Shown here piece by piece: positions 32,943-42,959 of a stretch of 64,000 nt of DNA. The DNA lies in the NCBI RefSeq assembly GCF_045865695.1, contig NZ_BAACAP010000244.1, positions 1-64,000 of the forward strand, given 5' to 3'. This DNA is from Scytonema sp045865695. Its GTDB lineage: Bacteria > Cyanobacteriota > Cyanobacteriia > Cyanobacteriales > Nostocaceae. The translations under genes were made by a program, and so were the position numbers. Positions within the stretch are counted from its first letter, which is position 1; every line of letters starts with the position of its first letter. Under the pieces are notes generated by a model. That model was not told the DNA's origin and did not search any database. It saw nothing but the letters and a program-made list of their open reading frames with translations.

Positions 32943-34655
32943 ATGACCAATTCCAATACTCGTGATATACAAGTTTTACCAATCGCTACAAACACAACAG
33001 CGCTGAGAGCACGCAGTTGGACGCGGCTGCGGTTTGAAATAGAATACGCGCTGTCTAAAGGTACAACTTCCAATTGCTATTTAATCCAAGGAGAGAAAAC
33101 TGCAATTATCGATCCTCCTCCGGAAACTTTCACTCAGATTTTTTTTGAAGCGTTACAACAATCTTTAGATTTAAAACAGTTGGATTATGTTGTTCTCGGT
33201 CACTTTAATCCCAACCGAGTACCAACCATAAAAGCTCTTTTAGAAGCTGCACCGCAATTAACTTTTGTTTGTTCTCTTCCTGGTGCTGCAAATTTGCGAG
33301 CAACTTTCCCCAATCACGAGCTAAACATCATGGTGATGCGGGGGAAAGAAACACTGGATTTGGGTAAAGACCACATCTTACGCTGTTTCCCTATCCCCAG
33401 CCCGAGATGGCCAGCAGGTCTTTGTACTTACGACCAAAAAACCCAAATTCTGTATTCAAACAAGCTTTTTGGCGCTCACGTTTGTGGTGATGAAGCTTTT
33501 GATGAAGATTGGGATACTGTCAAAGCAGACCAGCGCTATTACTTTGACTGTTTGATGGCACCTCATGCAAGTCACGTACAAGCGGCTTTGGAGAAAATTT
33601 CCGAACTGCAAGTGAGAATGCTTGGCACTCTTCACGGTCCTTTGGTGCGCTACGGTTTGTTGGAACTGACTCAAGAGTACGAAACATGGAGCCGTTCTCA
33701 AACCGATCGCGAAATCACTGTTGCCTTGCTTTATGCTTCAGCTTATGGAAATACAGCAACTTTAGCACAAGCGATCGCTCTGGGTTTGACTAAGGGAGGA
33801 GTTGCTGTAGAGTCTATCAACTGTGAATTTGCTCAACCCGAAGAGATTAAAGCCGCTGTCGAAAAATGTGAAGGCTTTATCCTGGGTTCTCCTACTATTG
33901 GTGGGAATGTCCCAACTCCCATGCAAACAGCTTTGGGTATTGTGCTAGCAAGTGGTAATAATTCCAAACTGGCTGGAGTCTTTGGTTCTTTTGGTTGGAG
34001 CGGTGAAGCCTTTGATGTTATTGAAGGTAAACTCCGAGAAGCGGGATACAAATTTGGGTTTGAAACTTTAAAAGTCAAGTTTAAACCTGCAGATAACATT
34101 CTCAAACAGTGTGAAGAAACAGGTACAGACTTTGCTCAAGTCTTGAGAAAAGCTAAAAAATTACGCATGCCACAACCAGCTGCTACTCCTGTTGAACAAG
34201 CTGTCGGTCGGATAGTGGGTTCGGTTTGTGTTGTTACGGCAAAACAGGGAGAAGTTTCAACGGGAATGTTAGGCTCGTGGGTTTCCCAAGCAACCTTTAA
34301 CCCACCTGGTTTGACTGTTGCGATCGCAAAAGAGAGAGCAGTTGAATCTCTGATGTATCCAGGAGATAAGTTTGTCCTGAATATTTTACCAGAAGGCAAT
34401 CATCAGGAATATATGAAACACTTCCGCAAAACCTTTGCTCCTGGAGAAGATAGATTTGCCAGTTTTTCTACAGAAGTTGCAGGGAATGGTTGTACTGTCC
34501 TCAATGACGCTTCTGCTTACCTTGAGTGTTCTGTAAGCAAGCGCATGGAATGTGGAGATCATTGGGTTATTTATGCAACTGTTGATAATGGTAAGTTACT
34601 CAAACCTGATGCTCTAACTGCTATTCATCACCGTAAGACAGGGAGTCATTATTAG
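32943..34655 (+). CDS. flv1B: Flavodiiron protein Flv1 type
   Basis: 570 residues with the three flavodiiron domains. The diiron site is non-canonical: GHFNPNRV replaces H-x-E-x-D-H, SPRWPAG replaces the LHWPD histidine, and YSNKLFG replaces the aspartate; only LHGPL keeps its His. This is the Flv1 signature; Flv1 works as hetero-oligomer with a canonical Flv3. The order flv3B-flv1B is the same as I remember in Anabaena PCC 7120. The flavodoxin part (LLYASAYGNTATLAQAIALG) and the flavin reductase part (GRIVGSVCVVTAKQGEVSTG) are intact. Confidence 0.95.
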   Translation: MTNSNTRDIQVLPIATNTTALRARSWTRLRFEIEYALSKGTTSNCYLIQGEKTAIIDPPPETFTQIFFEALQQSLDLKQLDYVVLGHFNPNRVPTIKALLEAAPQLTFVCSLPGAANLRATFPNHELNIMVMRGKETLDLGKDHILRCFPIPSPRWPAGLCTYDQKTQILYSNKLFGAHVCGDEAFDEDWDTVKADQRYYFDCLMAPHASHVQAALEKISELQVRMLGTLHGPLVRYGLLELTQEYETWSRSQTDREITVALLYASAYGNTATLAQAIALGLTKGGVAVESINCEFAQPEEIKAAVEKCEGFILGSPTIGGNVPTPMQTALGIVLASGNNSKLAGVFGSFGWSGEAFDVIEGKLREAGYKFGFETLKVKFKPADNILKQCEETGTDFAQVLRKAKKLRMPQPAATPVEQAVGRIVGSVCVVTAKQGEVSTGMLGSWVSQATFNPPGLTVAIAKERAVESLMYPGDKFVLNILPEGNHQEYMKHFRKTFAPGEDRFASFSTEVAGNGCTVLNDASAYLECSVSKRMECGDHWVIYATVDNGKLLKPDALTAIHHRKTGSHY

Positions 34656-34974
34656 GGGTTAGTGTGTACACATAAGCTGAAATAGCTAATAGGCGAAGAT
34701 TTTAGCGTTAGTTTTACCCCACCCTAGCCCTCCCCTTGTAAAGGGGAGGGAACTGAATCTTCCATTTCCCCTCAAAGGGAAAAGAACTGAATCTTCCATT
34801 TCCCCTCAAAGGGAAAAGAACTGGATCTTCCATTTCCCCCCAAAGGGAAAAGAACTGAATCTTCCATTTCCCCCCAAAGGGAAAAGAACTGAATCTTCCA
34901 TTTCCCCCCTTTACAAGGGGGGATTAAGGGGGGTAAATTCGACCACAGTTAGTATCAACTAACAACTATCAACC
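34656..34974. repeat. 34-bp tandem repeat array
   Basis: Four full units and a partial fifth: 34750-34783, 34784-34817, 34818-34851, 34852-34885, 34886 onward. Each begins GAACTGAATCTTCCATTTCC and ends CAAAGGGAAAA, with only one or two changes. The array is flanked by the inverted sequences CTTGTAAAGGGGAGGG (34732-34750) and CCCCCCTTTACAAGGGGG (34905-34922). A similar GGGG-rich palindrome is at 39203-39231. No gene. Confidence 0.88.
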
Positions 34975-37422
34975 TCAATTCACAAAAGCCCAACGACTGA
35001 TAACTCGTCCTCCGTTTGCTAAACCTCCTGATAGCCATTGGGGGACAAAGCCATATCCTCCTTCTTCCCATTGACCTGACTCTATCGTCCAGAATTTTTT
35101 CCCTTGATTTCCTCCGTTAACTCGCCATGCGAGGTTAGGAAAATAAGAATCTCCCGGTTTTAATCGACTCAATTCTGACTTTAATTCTGGAATTGCATTT
35201 AAAGAAATTGCTCCTTCATAAATTGTTTTATTGCCCGAACGAGTAAATTTTATCTTGCCTTCTGATTCACCTGATGGACTTGCTTTCATTTTCATCAGAG
35301 GTGGATTCAGAGTTGCATTTGTTGGATAATATCCTTGATGGTTCGTACCTGGAGCGCGATATTTCCATAACTCGCTTTTATCTCCCGTACTATAACTGGC
35401 AAAAAACTCGTAATCGACATCTGCAGCCAAAGCTTTTTCATACATTACGTGACCTTTCAGCAAGTCATCGGGATTATTCTTTGTACAGTCAATGTTAATA
35501 AATAATCCATCTGTATTATCATCGCCTTTAGCACCATCAACTCTATTTTCTCGAAACCATGCAAAACTTGGATCGAAGGGGGGAAATGGAGCGTGCTTAT
35601 CATCATCAATCTCTGCTGCAAAGTATAAATTATTTGAGTCCCATGCTACTTTAAATTTATACGCTCCATTACCCATACTTGTAGCAAGAATATCAGACCA
35701 GTCTTGTAAATTCCCGTCTACGTTGATTGTTTTTTTAGGAGCGTAGGCTGATTGTATCTTCCAATTACCTGTTTGAGGAGAGGATTTACCTTTGATTGAT
35801 AACGAGTAGCTAATTTCATAATTATTGTCATTGTTGACAGCAAAAGACTCTATTGGGAAACTAATAATTTTCTGTTCTCCCGGTTGTAAATTTTCAAAAG
35901 ATATGCTCTTCTGAGAAAGAGTCCATCCTTTGGGAGGAGCGATCGCTATAGTTCCACTACGAGGTTTATTGACGACATTCTCGACTTTGACATCGATAGT
36001 TAGACCTTTAACGACAGGTCCGGATAAAGACAAAGCCGTGACTTTGATTTCATTTTTTAACTGAAAATCAGCATTTTGGAGTATCTGCTTCAACTGTGAA
36101 GGTGGCATATCTGCAATAATGTATACTACTTCCACAGGATTGAGAGGAATTTTGTTCAAATTATTGATTCTGTTTCCTCTGTAATCGTAAACTTGTATAT
36201 TGGCATTACCAAAGGAAACAGTACCAGAATACTCATTAGAAGGAAGATTTCCTTTAGCTTGGCTACCTCCTTTGGGGTCCCAAGGATTGCCTATATCGCC
36301 ATAGAAAGGAGCGTTAACAAACAACGTTGCTCTAGTACGTTTATCAGTAGAATAATCATTTTGAAAAACCATTCCCCACATTGATTTAGAACTAGGAAAT
36401 GCATCTTCAACTATTTTCGTTCCTTCTAGAATGCGAGTCATAGTTCTATATGCATCCTTAGCAGCATCGTTGTTGGCTATATCATGCATCCCATGTCCGC
36501 TCCAGTTAAACCAAAAAGCTCTCACAGGTCTTTGGGCATAATAACCTGCTAACATATGTATTAAGTAACTAGAGGGTATAGTACGGGCAACCCAAGTATC
36601 TTGGTTTGAAGAATACATATCCCGAAATGTACCAAACTCTGTCTGCCATGCTCCCGCACGACCTTGTGTTTTAGAAAATTTCTTATCCAAGGTCAGTTGC
36701 ATCAATACACTATGGAACACGCTTAAGCTAGGAAAAGCATAAGCATGGTTAACAGATCCATCGGTATATCCCGTGTCATTTCCCTTAGCGTACAGAACAT
36801 CTCGGTTATAAGCTAAAGAACCTCCACCAATTAAATTCACATTGGGATAATCGGCTTTTACTTTGTTCCAAATTCGTTTAATAATATCTCTATATTCTTC
36901 AGCAGTACCGCCGTTCCATGCCCACTCATCAACCCAAGGTTCGTTCCAATGCTCGTAGTAAGGCATGAGGTCATGGGTAGCTGCTACCCAGTTATAGAAT
37001 TTTTGTACGTAAGCATCTACATTTCTGGGTGGACCTAATTTGTCTTTTTCTTTCCAATCTACTGGATAGAAGGGTGTTTGTAATGAAGATACACCATAAC
37101 TTTTTAAGGTGTTTATTCTATCTCTAAGAATTTTGGGGTCACCATTCCAAGGATCGAATTCTACTTGGATACCACGAACCCATTTTACTCCCAAGTCTTG
37201 TGCGATCGCACCTATAGTTTTGGGATCGCTGTAACCAAAATCTAATCCGAATGGTGAGTTAGGTGCTAATCCAGTATATCTTGGAGGTAATTGGGCTGTG
37301 TCGTTATTGGCAGTTGATTTTACAGAACAGGTTGCACTTAATAAAGAGCATAACAATACTACAACTAAACTTTGTCTTAAGTACCTCAAGGGAAACCTTA
37401 AATTTTCTCGTTGTTTTTTCAT
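34975..37422 (-). CDS. Secreted glycoside-hydrolase-like protein (clan GH-A type) with C-terminal carbohydrate-binding-like domain
   Basis: 815 residues. Signal sequence at about 14-33, near-lipobox SATC, so possibly a lipoprotein. Residues about 55-400 look like a TIM barrel of the GH39/GH5 kind: the acid/base Glu is likely in YYEHWNEPW and the nucleophile in WQTEFGTF. A middle beta-rich region (GWTLSQKSISFENLQPGEQK) resembles an NPCBM/NEW3-type sandwich, and the last 230 residues start with NVDGNLQDWSD, typical of CBM9-like domains. It probably acts on an extracellular or sheath polysaccharide. Substrate unknown. Confidence 0.75.
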   Translation of the reverse strand: MKKQRENLRFPLRYLRQSLVVVLLCSLLSATCSVKSTANNDTAQLPPRYTGLAPNSPFGLDFGYSDPKTIGAIAQDLGVKWVRGIQVEFDPWNGDPKILRDRINTLKSYGVSSLQTPFYPVDWKEKDKLGPPRNVDAYVQKFYNWVAATHDLMPYYEHWNEPWVDEWAWNGGTAEEYRDIIKRIWNKVKADYPNVNLIGGGSLAYNRDVLYAKGNDTGYTDGSVNHAYAFPSLSVFHSVLMQLTLDKKFSKTQGRAGAWQTEFGTFRDMYSSNQDTWVARTIPSSYLIHMLAGYYAQRPVRAFWFNWSGHGMHDIANNDAAKDAYRTMTRILEGTKIVEDAFPSSKSMWGMVFQNDYSTDKRTRATLFVNAPFYGDIGNPWDPKGGSQAKGNLPSNEYSGTVSFGNANIQVYDYRGNRINNLNKIPLNPVEVVYIIADMPPSQLKQILQNADFQLKNEIKVTALSLSGPVVKGLTIDVKVENVVNKPRSGTIAIAPPKGWTLSQKSISFENLQPGEQKIISFPIESFAVNNDNNYEISYSLSIKGKSSPQTGNWKIQSAYAPKKTINVDGNLQDWSDILATSMGNGAYKFKVAWDSNNLYFAAEIDDDKHAPFPPFDPSFAWFRENRVDGAKGDDNTDGLFINIDCTKNNPDDLLKGHVMYEKALAADVDYEFFASYSTGDKSELWKYRAPGTNHQGYYPTNATLNPPLMKMKASPSGESEGKIKFTRSGNKTIYEGAISLNAIPELKSELSRLKPGDSYFPNLAWRVNGGNQGKKFWTIESGQWEEGGYGFVPQWLSGGLANGGRVISRWAFVN

Positions 37423-37924
37423 TGAAAGTTTACCTCTTTAATAATGGTTGGTTAGCAGTTAGCATATGCTAAATACAGGTAAATGCAACCAATTGAAATA
37501 TAGTAGTAGTGCGAGCTTTTCCATCGCGAGCTTTTTGTTCTGCACTATATCTCATATTTCATGAGATACTATTTTTTGTTAACTTCACTTAAAATTTACA
37601 AATTTATAAAGAATCAGTAAAGCTTTGGGTTAAAAGATAGTAAAGTTACTTAATTAATTTATTATCTCATGTAGAAAGAATATCTAAAAATATTTACTCA
37701 CCTAGAGTACGGATCTAGTTCAAATATAGGACTCCTATTTAATTTTTGAAATACACGTATACACGTAGGTAGGGCTATGCCGCACACATAAAGCTTTTAG
37801 TGGTAAATGCCCACCCTACAGTACTACAGTACTGAGATTTTTTCACAAATCAGATAGGATTGCTATATTTACTAGTTAGCAACAAGAATATCATAGTACA
37901 CAATTAATTGAGGAGATATCATTC
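37423..37924. other. Intergenic region, no gene recognised
   Basis: 502 bp, AT-rich, between divergent genes, so it holds both promoters. GAGGAGAT at 37911-37918 is the ribosome site of the acyltransferase gene. Nothing else stands out. Confidence 0.4.
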
Positions 37925-38956
37925 ATGTCTCAAAGAATTGTCTGGATTGATTGTTGGAAAGGAATTGCCATCATTACTGTTGTTATCAGTCATGTAGTAG
38001 AACCAGTATCAAAATATTTTTTCTGGTTTCATATGCCTTTGTTTTTCTTTATGAGCGGGTATCTTTATCAAAAGAAATTTGATAATTTCACTTTTTTGAA
38101 AAGAAAGTTTTCTCATCTTATAATACCTTATTGTTCATTTCTAGTTTTACTGAGTATCCCTCAATATGCATTATATATATTAAAGATATGGCAACAAGGA
38201 AAAAATAATGACTTTAACGAAATCTGGGAATTTACTTTTAACTTAATATATGGTGGAAAGAATTTAACTGGTTCTTTTGGAATATTTTGGTTTGTAACGT
38301 GTTTATTTTTTACACAGCAGTTGTACAACTGGCTCTACTCGAAATTTGGTTCTAATAAATGGTTAATGATAAAAATTATGCTAGGATTTTATTGCTTAGC
38401 AATGATAAATTTTTGGTATTTGAAAAATGTTTCATTTCCTTGGAGCCTTAATGTAGTTGCACTGGCACTACCATTTTACTGGATAGGACATATGACAGCT
38501 AAGTTTTCAGCCATCAATACCGCTACACCAGTAATTGTGTCTGTCATCATATTTGTAACAGCAATTATTAGTGAGCGTTGCCATTGGTTGGATTTATCAT
38601 TTAATATGAAGTATATAAATTATGGTTTTCTGGGAATTAATATTATCATAGCATTGTCTGGTATTATAATGACACAATGGTTAGCTAAAAAAATTGATTC
38701 AAAAGCTTATCTTGGTAATGGTTTAATTGAAATTGGTAAAGCTTCTATGGTTATCATGTATTTACATCAAATTATTCAACTAAATTTTAGCAAATATCCT
38801 ATTTTGAACAATGAATTTATAAAGTTATTAGCAGGATTATTAATTCCATATACTTTTTATAAAATAATTAGTAATTACTCAATAATGCGTAGGCTTTTTT
38901 TAGGAGAAGTGGCAACCAACACAGTAGTAAAAGTCCCAGATACTTCTAAAGTTTGA
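37925..38956 (+). CDS. Acyltransferase 3 family membrane protein
   Basis: 343 residues with about ten membrane helices. The start RIVWIDCWKGIAIITVVISHV matches the R-x10-H motif of the OafA/acyltransferase 3 family (His in the first helix), and MPLFFFMSGYLY is the second conserved element. Such proteins add acetyl or succinyl groups to exported polysaccharides. Codon use is notably AT-rich compared with the neighbours, which hints at transfer. Confidence 0.85.
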   Translation: MSQRIVWIDCWKGIAIITVVISHVVEPVSKYFFWFHMPLFFFMSGYLYQKKFDNFTFLKRKFSHLIIPYCSFLVLLSIPQYALYILKIWQQGKNNDFNEIWEFTFNLIYGGKNLTGSFGIFWFVTCLFFTQQLYNWLYSKFGSNKWLMIKIMLGFYCLAMINFWYLKNVSFPWSLNVVALALPFYWIGHMTAKFSAINTATPVIVSVIIFVTAIISERCHWLDLSFNMKYINYGFLGINIIIALSGIIMTQWLAKKIDSKAYLGNGLIEIGKASMVIMYLHQIIQLNFSKYPILNNEFIKLLAGLLIPYTFYKIISNYSIMRRLFLGEVATNTVVKVPDTSKV

Positions 38957-39558
38957 AAGTGTGACAGGTGCGATCGCTTCGGTATGTCTATACCTCAATG
39001 TGACTGCTGTAGGAGTTATTTAACGATGAATTTGGTATCAGTTACCAATGCCATCACTTGAGTAATAGTCTTTTGCCTCTTGTGTGCGGGCATCTCTGCT
39101 CGCACCACAATACATTTTAGGGCATTTTTTTGTTTGGAAGTCCCTAATACCGTTTTCAGACGAAGATGCATAGAAAAAACCTCCATCTGTAGCATCTCTC
39201 CTTACCCCCCTTAATCCCCCCTTATAAAGGGGGGAAACAGGAAATATAGTTCCTGGACTTTTGTAAGAGGAGGTTACGAGGGGTAAAATTGAAGAAGGCA
39301 GCTATGCTGGAGGCAGAGGGCAGCTATGTTCACTTCTGTTGGGGATTCCTACCCGGCGCGATTGTAGACACCGTATAGACGGTGCGGTTTAAACCGCATT
39401 GGCAGAGGTCATACGGAACAGAGGGTATTGCTTGTTACCAGAAAATGCTTATTCTTCCCTTCTGCCCTCTGCCCTCTGCCCTCTACCTTTCCCAGATAAT
39501 GTGCGGCTTCACAGAAAATTGGTATAATGTAGCAATCAACAGTAATCGGCAATACCCA
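38957..39558. other. Intergenic region with dispersed palindromes
   Basis: 602 bp. Holds TTACCCCCCTTAATCCCCCC (39203-39222) with TAAAGGGGGG, the same family as at 34905-34936; an ACCGTATAGACGGT hairpin (39370-39383); and GCAGAGGGCAG/TGCCCTC heptamer-type repeats (39310-39330, 39463-39485). No gene with credible composition. Confidence 0.6.
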
Positions 39559-40725
39559 TCATCGCAATCTTCGCATAAGCAAAGCTAATCGAATTTGCAC
39601 GGCATTATCAAAACGACGGGGATCGAGACCAGTCAGTAACGTAATCTTTTCCAAACGGTAACTCAAAGTATTCCGGTGAATCGATAGCTGACTGGCTGTT
39701 GTAGAAGGACAGCAATCTTTTGCAAAAAACGCATCTAAGGTTGCTAATAATTCTGGTTCGTGGTTCAGGGGACTTAAAAGATATGTTGCCAATTCTATTT
39801 TTGTTTGCTCGTCTGCAACACCGATAAAGGCTGCAATTCCCAATCCATCTAGGCAATGAACTTGGTTGCGATCGTGAAACCGACAACCTAGAGACAAAGC
39901 CGCCCGTGCATCTCTATAGGACTGAGCATATCCCCAAATCCCTGGATGATAGCGACCGACCCCTATACTAATTGATGTGTCAGTATCTTTCCGCAACTGC
40001 TTTACCAATGCCTCTGATGCTCGCTTTAATGCTGTGAGATTTGCCCACGAAGAACTGCTTTGTTCTGGTACATCGCCTTGATTTGCCCAAGTTCCTAAAT
40101 TCTTTGTATCGCTGGCTTTGAGGACAGCTACCTCACCATCACCTAAATAGGCACAAATTGTATCATTGGGTAGATGGAAAAAATTGACAATACTATCTAT
40201 GACTGAGGCTATTCGTCTTTTCTGTTGAGTCTCGCAAACCCCTAAAATATAATCACTTGCATCAATTAAAATCACTGCACGGGGAGGTGCTAGATCTAAA
40301 CCCAGAAGTTTACTGTATTGAAAAACTGTTGTTTTGTCCGCTAATCCGTGAAGTAGGTCAGAGATAAACTTATTTTTAAACTGATGTTGGTTGGGCAATG
40401 CATCAATAATTGTTGTTTGATTAACTACCAATTCCACAATTCCTTGTGCCAGATGTGGAGAAATGGCTTCGCCATTTAAGGATTTACCAATAATAACTTC
40501 ACCTACTTGCGTCTCAAAAGTAAATGGTATGCGTAGGTAGTTGAGAGCTAGTTTTCCACAAATGCGATCGAAGGAAAGCTCCAGTAGCTTGGGATCGTTA
40601 CTTGCTATTGCGATCGCATGCTGGTCAATTACAAAAACTGACGCACACAGAAGCTGTGCCACTCTCTCTGCAATGACTTTAGCAACTCGCTCAAATTGTG
40701 CATTAGTAGTTAATAAAGCTGTCAT
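39559..40725 (-). CDS. CdaR/PucR family transcriptional regulator
   Basis: 388 residues. The N-terminal ligand domain (Diacid_rec type: AKVIAERVAQLL, GKSLNGEAIS) is followed by a GGDEF-like middle domain (SISIGVGRYHPGIWGYAQSY) and the C-terminal PucR HTH (TASQLSIHRNTLSYRLEKI). In other bacteria CdaR controls sugar diacid (glucarate, galactarate) use. No diacid pathway genes are next to it, so its target is unknown. Confidence 0.85.
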   Translation of the reverse strand: MTALLTTNAQFERVAKVIAERVAQLLCASVFVIDQHAIAIASNDPKLLELSFDRICGKLALNYLRIPFTFETQVGEVIIGKSLNGEAISPHLAQGIVELVVNQTTIIDALPNQHQFKNKFISDLLHGLADKTTVFQYSKLLGLDLAPPRAVILIDASDYILGVCETQQKRRIASVIDSIVNFFHLPNDTICAYLGDGEVAVLKASDTKNLGTWANQGDVPEQSSSSWANLTALKRASEALVKQLRKDTDTSISIGVGRYHPGIWGYAQSYRDARAALSLGCRFHDRNQVHCLDGLGIAAFIGVADEQTKIELATYLLSPLNHEPELLATLDAFFAKDCCPSTTASQLSIHRNTLSYRLEKITLLTGLDPRRFDNAVQIRLALLMRRLR

Positions 40726-40826
40726 CTATTCTTGTTTCCAAGCGGGGGCTAGTGCTGTTATATCGAAAGAAGTATCGAAGAACGATGCTATAAAGTCATC
40801 ACTCTTACGATAGAGGCGATTGGGCA

Positions 40827-40942
40827 ACCAGTGACCAGTGACCAGTGACCAGTGACCAGCGATCGGTGACCAGTGACCAGTGACCAGCGATCGGTGACCA
40901 GTGACCAGCGACCGGTGACCAGTGACCAGTGACCAGTGACCA
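40827..40942. repeat. Heptamer tandem repeat GACCAGT
   Basis: About sixteen copies of GACCAGT with variants GACCAGC and GATCGGT, a long tandemly repeated repetitive sequence of the type common in heterocystous cyanobacteria. It lies between divergent genes. Confidence 0.9.
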
Positions 40943-41054
40943 ATGATAGTAAATACTTATGTAATTAGGTAGAGAAGCCCTTTCTACCATTAGCAGTATG
41001 AATTAATGGGGTTTTTTATGTTACACAGCTGTTGTCATAAGAATAAGAATATTT

Positions 41055-41837
41055 ATGCAACTAGCAGGAAAAGTCGCTCTGATTACGGGGGCTGGTTCGG
41101 GTATAGCTAAGGCAGCAGCAAAGTTGTTTGCTTCGTCTGGTGCTAAAGTTGGTGCATTGGGACGTACAAAGGAAGAACTAGAAGAAACTGTTGCGGAAAT
41201 TCAAAAGAACAACGGTGAAGCCATACCTTTGGTTGCCGATATTTCAAATCCAGAACAAATGCAACAAGTCACGCAGGAACTTGTCGATAAGTGGGGACGA
41301 TTGGATATCGTGTTTGCTAACGCTGGTATTAATGGGGTGTGGGCACCTATTGAGGAATTGTCTCCTGAAGAATGGGATAAAACAATCGATATCAACCTGA
41401 AAGGAACTTTTCTGACGGTGAAGTACGCAGTGCCTTATTTAAAAAAACAGGGTGGCTCTGTTATCATCACTTCATCTGTCAACGGTACGCGCATCTTTAG
41501 CAATACGGGTGCAACTGCCTATTCTTGCTCAAAAGCTGCTCAAGTGGCTTTTACAAAAATGGTTGCACTAGAACTTGCCAAGCATCGCATTCGCGTCAAT
41601 GTTATTTGTCCTGGAGCAATTGAAACTAGTATTGACGAGAACACTCAAAGAAGAGATTTAGAACACGTTCAAGAACCAGTTGAGTTTCCTGAAGGCAAGA
41701 TTCCTTTAACTGATGGCAAACCAGGAACTTCGGAACAGGTAGCACAGTTAGCCTTCTTCTTAGCTTCTGATGCTTCGAGCCATATCACGGGTACCGAAGT
41801 GTGGATTGATGGGGGAGAATCATTGCTGAAAGCTTAG
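41055..41837 (+). CDS. SDR family NAD(P)-dependent oxidoreductase
   Basis: 260 residues, classical short-chain dehydrogenase. Cofactor motif TGAGSGIAKA (about 11-20), NAG at VFANAGING, catalytic Ser in ITSSVNG and the YSCSKAA (YxxxK) pair. The N-terminal pattern GRTKEELEE suggests NADPH preference. The substrate cannot be told. The downstream hydrolase gene starts 13 bp later on the same strand. Confidence 0.93.
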   Translation: MQLAGKVALITGAGSGIAKAAAKLFASSGAKVGALGRTKEELEETVAEIQKNNGEAIPLVADISNPEQMQQVTQELVDKWGRLDIVFANAGINGVWAPIEELSPEEWDKTIDINLKGTFLTVKYAVPYLKKQGGSVIITSSVNGTRIFSNTGATAYSCSKAAQVAFTKMVALELAKHRIRVNVICPGAIETSIDENTQRRDLEHVQEPVEFPEGKIPLTDGKPGTSEQVAQLAFFLASDASSHITGTEVWIDGGESLLKA

Positions 41838-41850
41838 TAAACAATTCTCA

Positions 41851-42951
41851 ATGACCAAGGTATTCTTCCGAAGACAATTTCTTAACTATAGCAGAAAGGC
41901 TTTCGTTGGTCTTTCTGCTTTCAGTCTGGTTAGCCTATACCGCAACCGTTCTGTTTTCTCTGTAGATAAAATCATTGCTAATTTAGAAGCTCAAGTTCCC
42001 GCACTCATGCAAGCTGAGTCGATCCCTGGTTTGGGATTGGCAATCATTCAGAATGGAGAGTTGTTTTGGTCTCATGGTTTTGGCGTTAGGAATAGATATA
42101 CTAAAAAACCCGTCACTAACGATACTGTATTCGCTGCTGCTTCCTTAAATAAGCCTTTATTTGCTTATGCCGTGTTGAAGTTGGTGGAACGGGGAAAGCT
42201 CGATCTAGATGCTCCTCTCTCAAAATATACTGCTAAACCCTATATCTCCGATCCCAGAATTAAACTCATTAATGTACGGAAGGTGTTATCTCATACAACT
42301 GGTTTTCCTATTTGGAGTGGTAACAAGCCTCTGACAATTAAGTTTCCTCCCGGTACAAAATTTGGTTATTCAGGAGAAGGATATCTATATTTACAAAAAG
42401 TCGTACAAGATATTACTCAACAGCCTATAGATGAGTATTTGCGCCAACAGATTTTAGATCCTTTGGATATGAACAGTAGTAGCCTTGTATGGCGAACTGC
42501 TTACCAAAGCATAGCAAGTGACGGACACGATCGCAAAGGTAAACCCTACCCTATGAGTCAGTCAAAACGCGGGAGTGCAGCCGGGAGTTTGCGTACCACT
42601 GCTACTGATTATGCAAAATTCCTTATAGCTATGATGGGTTCTGGTAAAGTTGACAGTTCCATACTGACACGAGATAGCATAGAAGAGATGTTGCGATCGC
42701 AAATTAAAATCAATCGATTTTTAGATTGGGGTTTGGGTTGGGGATTGGAGAGGGTGGAAGGTAACAATTTTTTTTGGCATTGGGGCGATCTTGGTACATT
42801 TAAAAGTTTTACCATCGCTTCTCGTGAATTGAAAACGGGAATCGTCATTTTAACTAACAGTCAAAATGGTTTAAAAATCTGCCCGCAAATCGTTTCTCAA
42901 GCCATAGGAGGAAAACATCCAGCCTTTAATTTCTGGATGATAGATTATTGA
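41851..42951 (+). CDS. Serine hydrolase, beta-lactamase/class C PBP family, probably Tat-exported
   Basis: 366 residues. The N-terminus contains FFRRQFLNY, a twin-arginine-type motif, followed by a hydrophobic stretch. The active-site S98-L-N-K101 (SxxK) and a second motif YSGEGY (Tyr in place of the class C YxN) are visible, and HWGDLG takes the place of the KTG box. These enzymes hydrolyse esters, amides or D-amino-acid peptides; beta-lactamase activity is not implied. Confidence 0.85.
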   Translation: MTKVFFRRQFLNYSRKAFVGLSAFSLVSLYRNRSVFSVDKIIANLEAQVPALMQAESIPGLGLAIIQNGELFWSHGFGVRNRYTKKPVTNDTVFAAASLNKPLFAYAVLKLVERGKLDLDAPLSKYTAKPYISDPRIKLINVRKVLSHTTGFPIWSGNKPLTIKFPPGTKFGYSGEGYLYLQKVVQDITQQPIDEYLRQQILDPLDMNSSSLVWRTAYQSIASDGHDRKGKPYPMSQSKRGSAAGSLRTTATDYAKFLIAMMGSGKVDSSILTRDSIEEMLRSQIKINRFLDWGLGWGLERVEGNNFFWHWGDLGTFKSFTIASRELKTGIVILTNSQNGLKICPQIVSQAIGGKHPAFNFWMIDY

Positions 42952-42959
42952 TTCATGTA

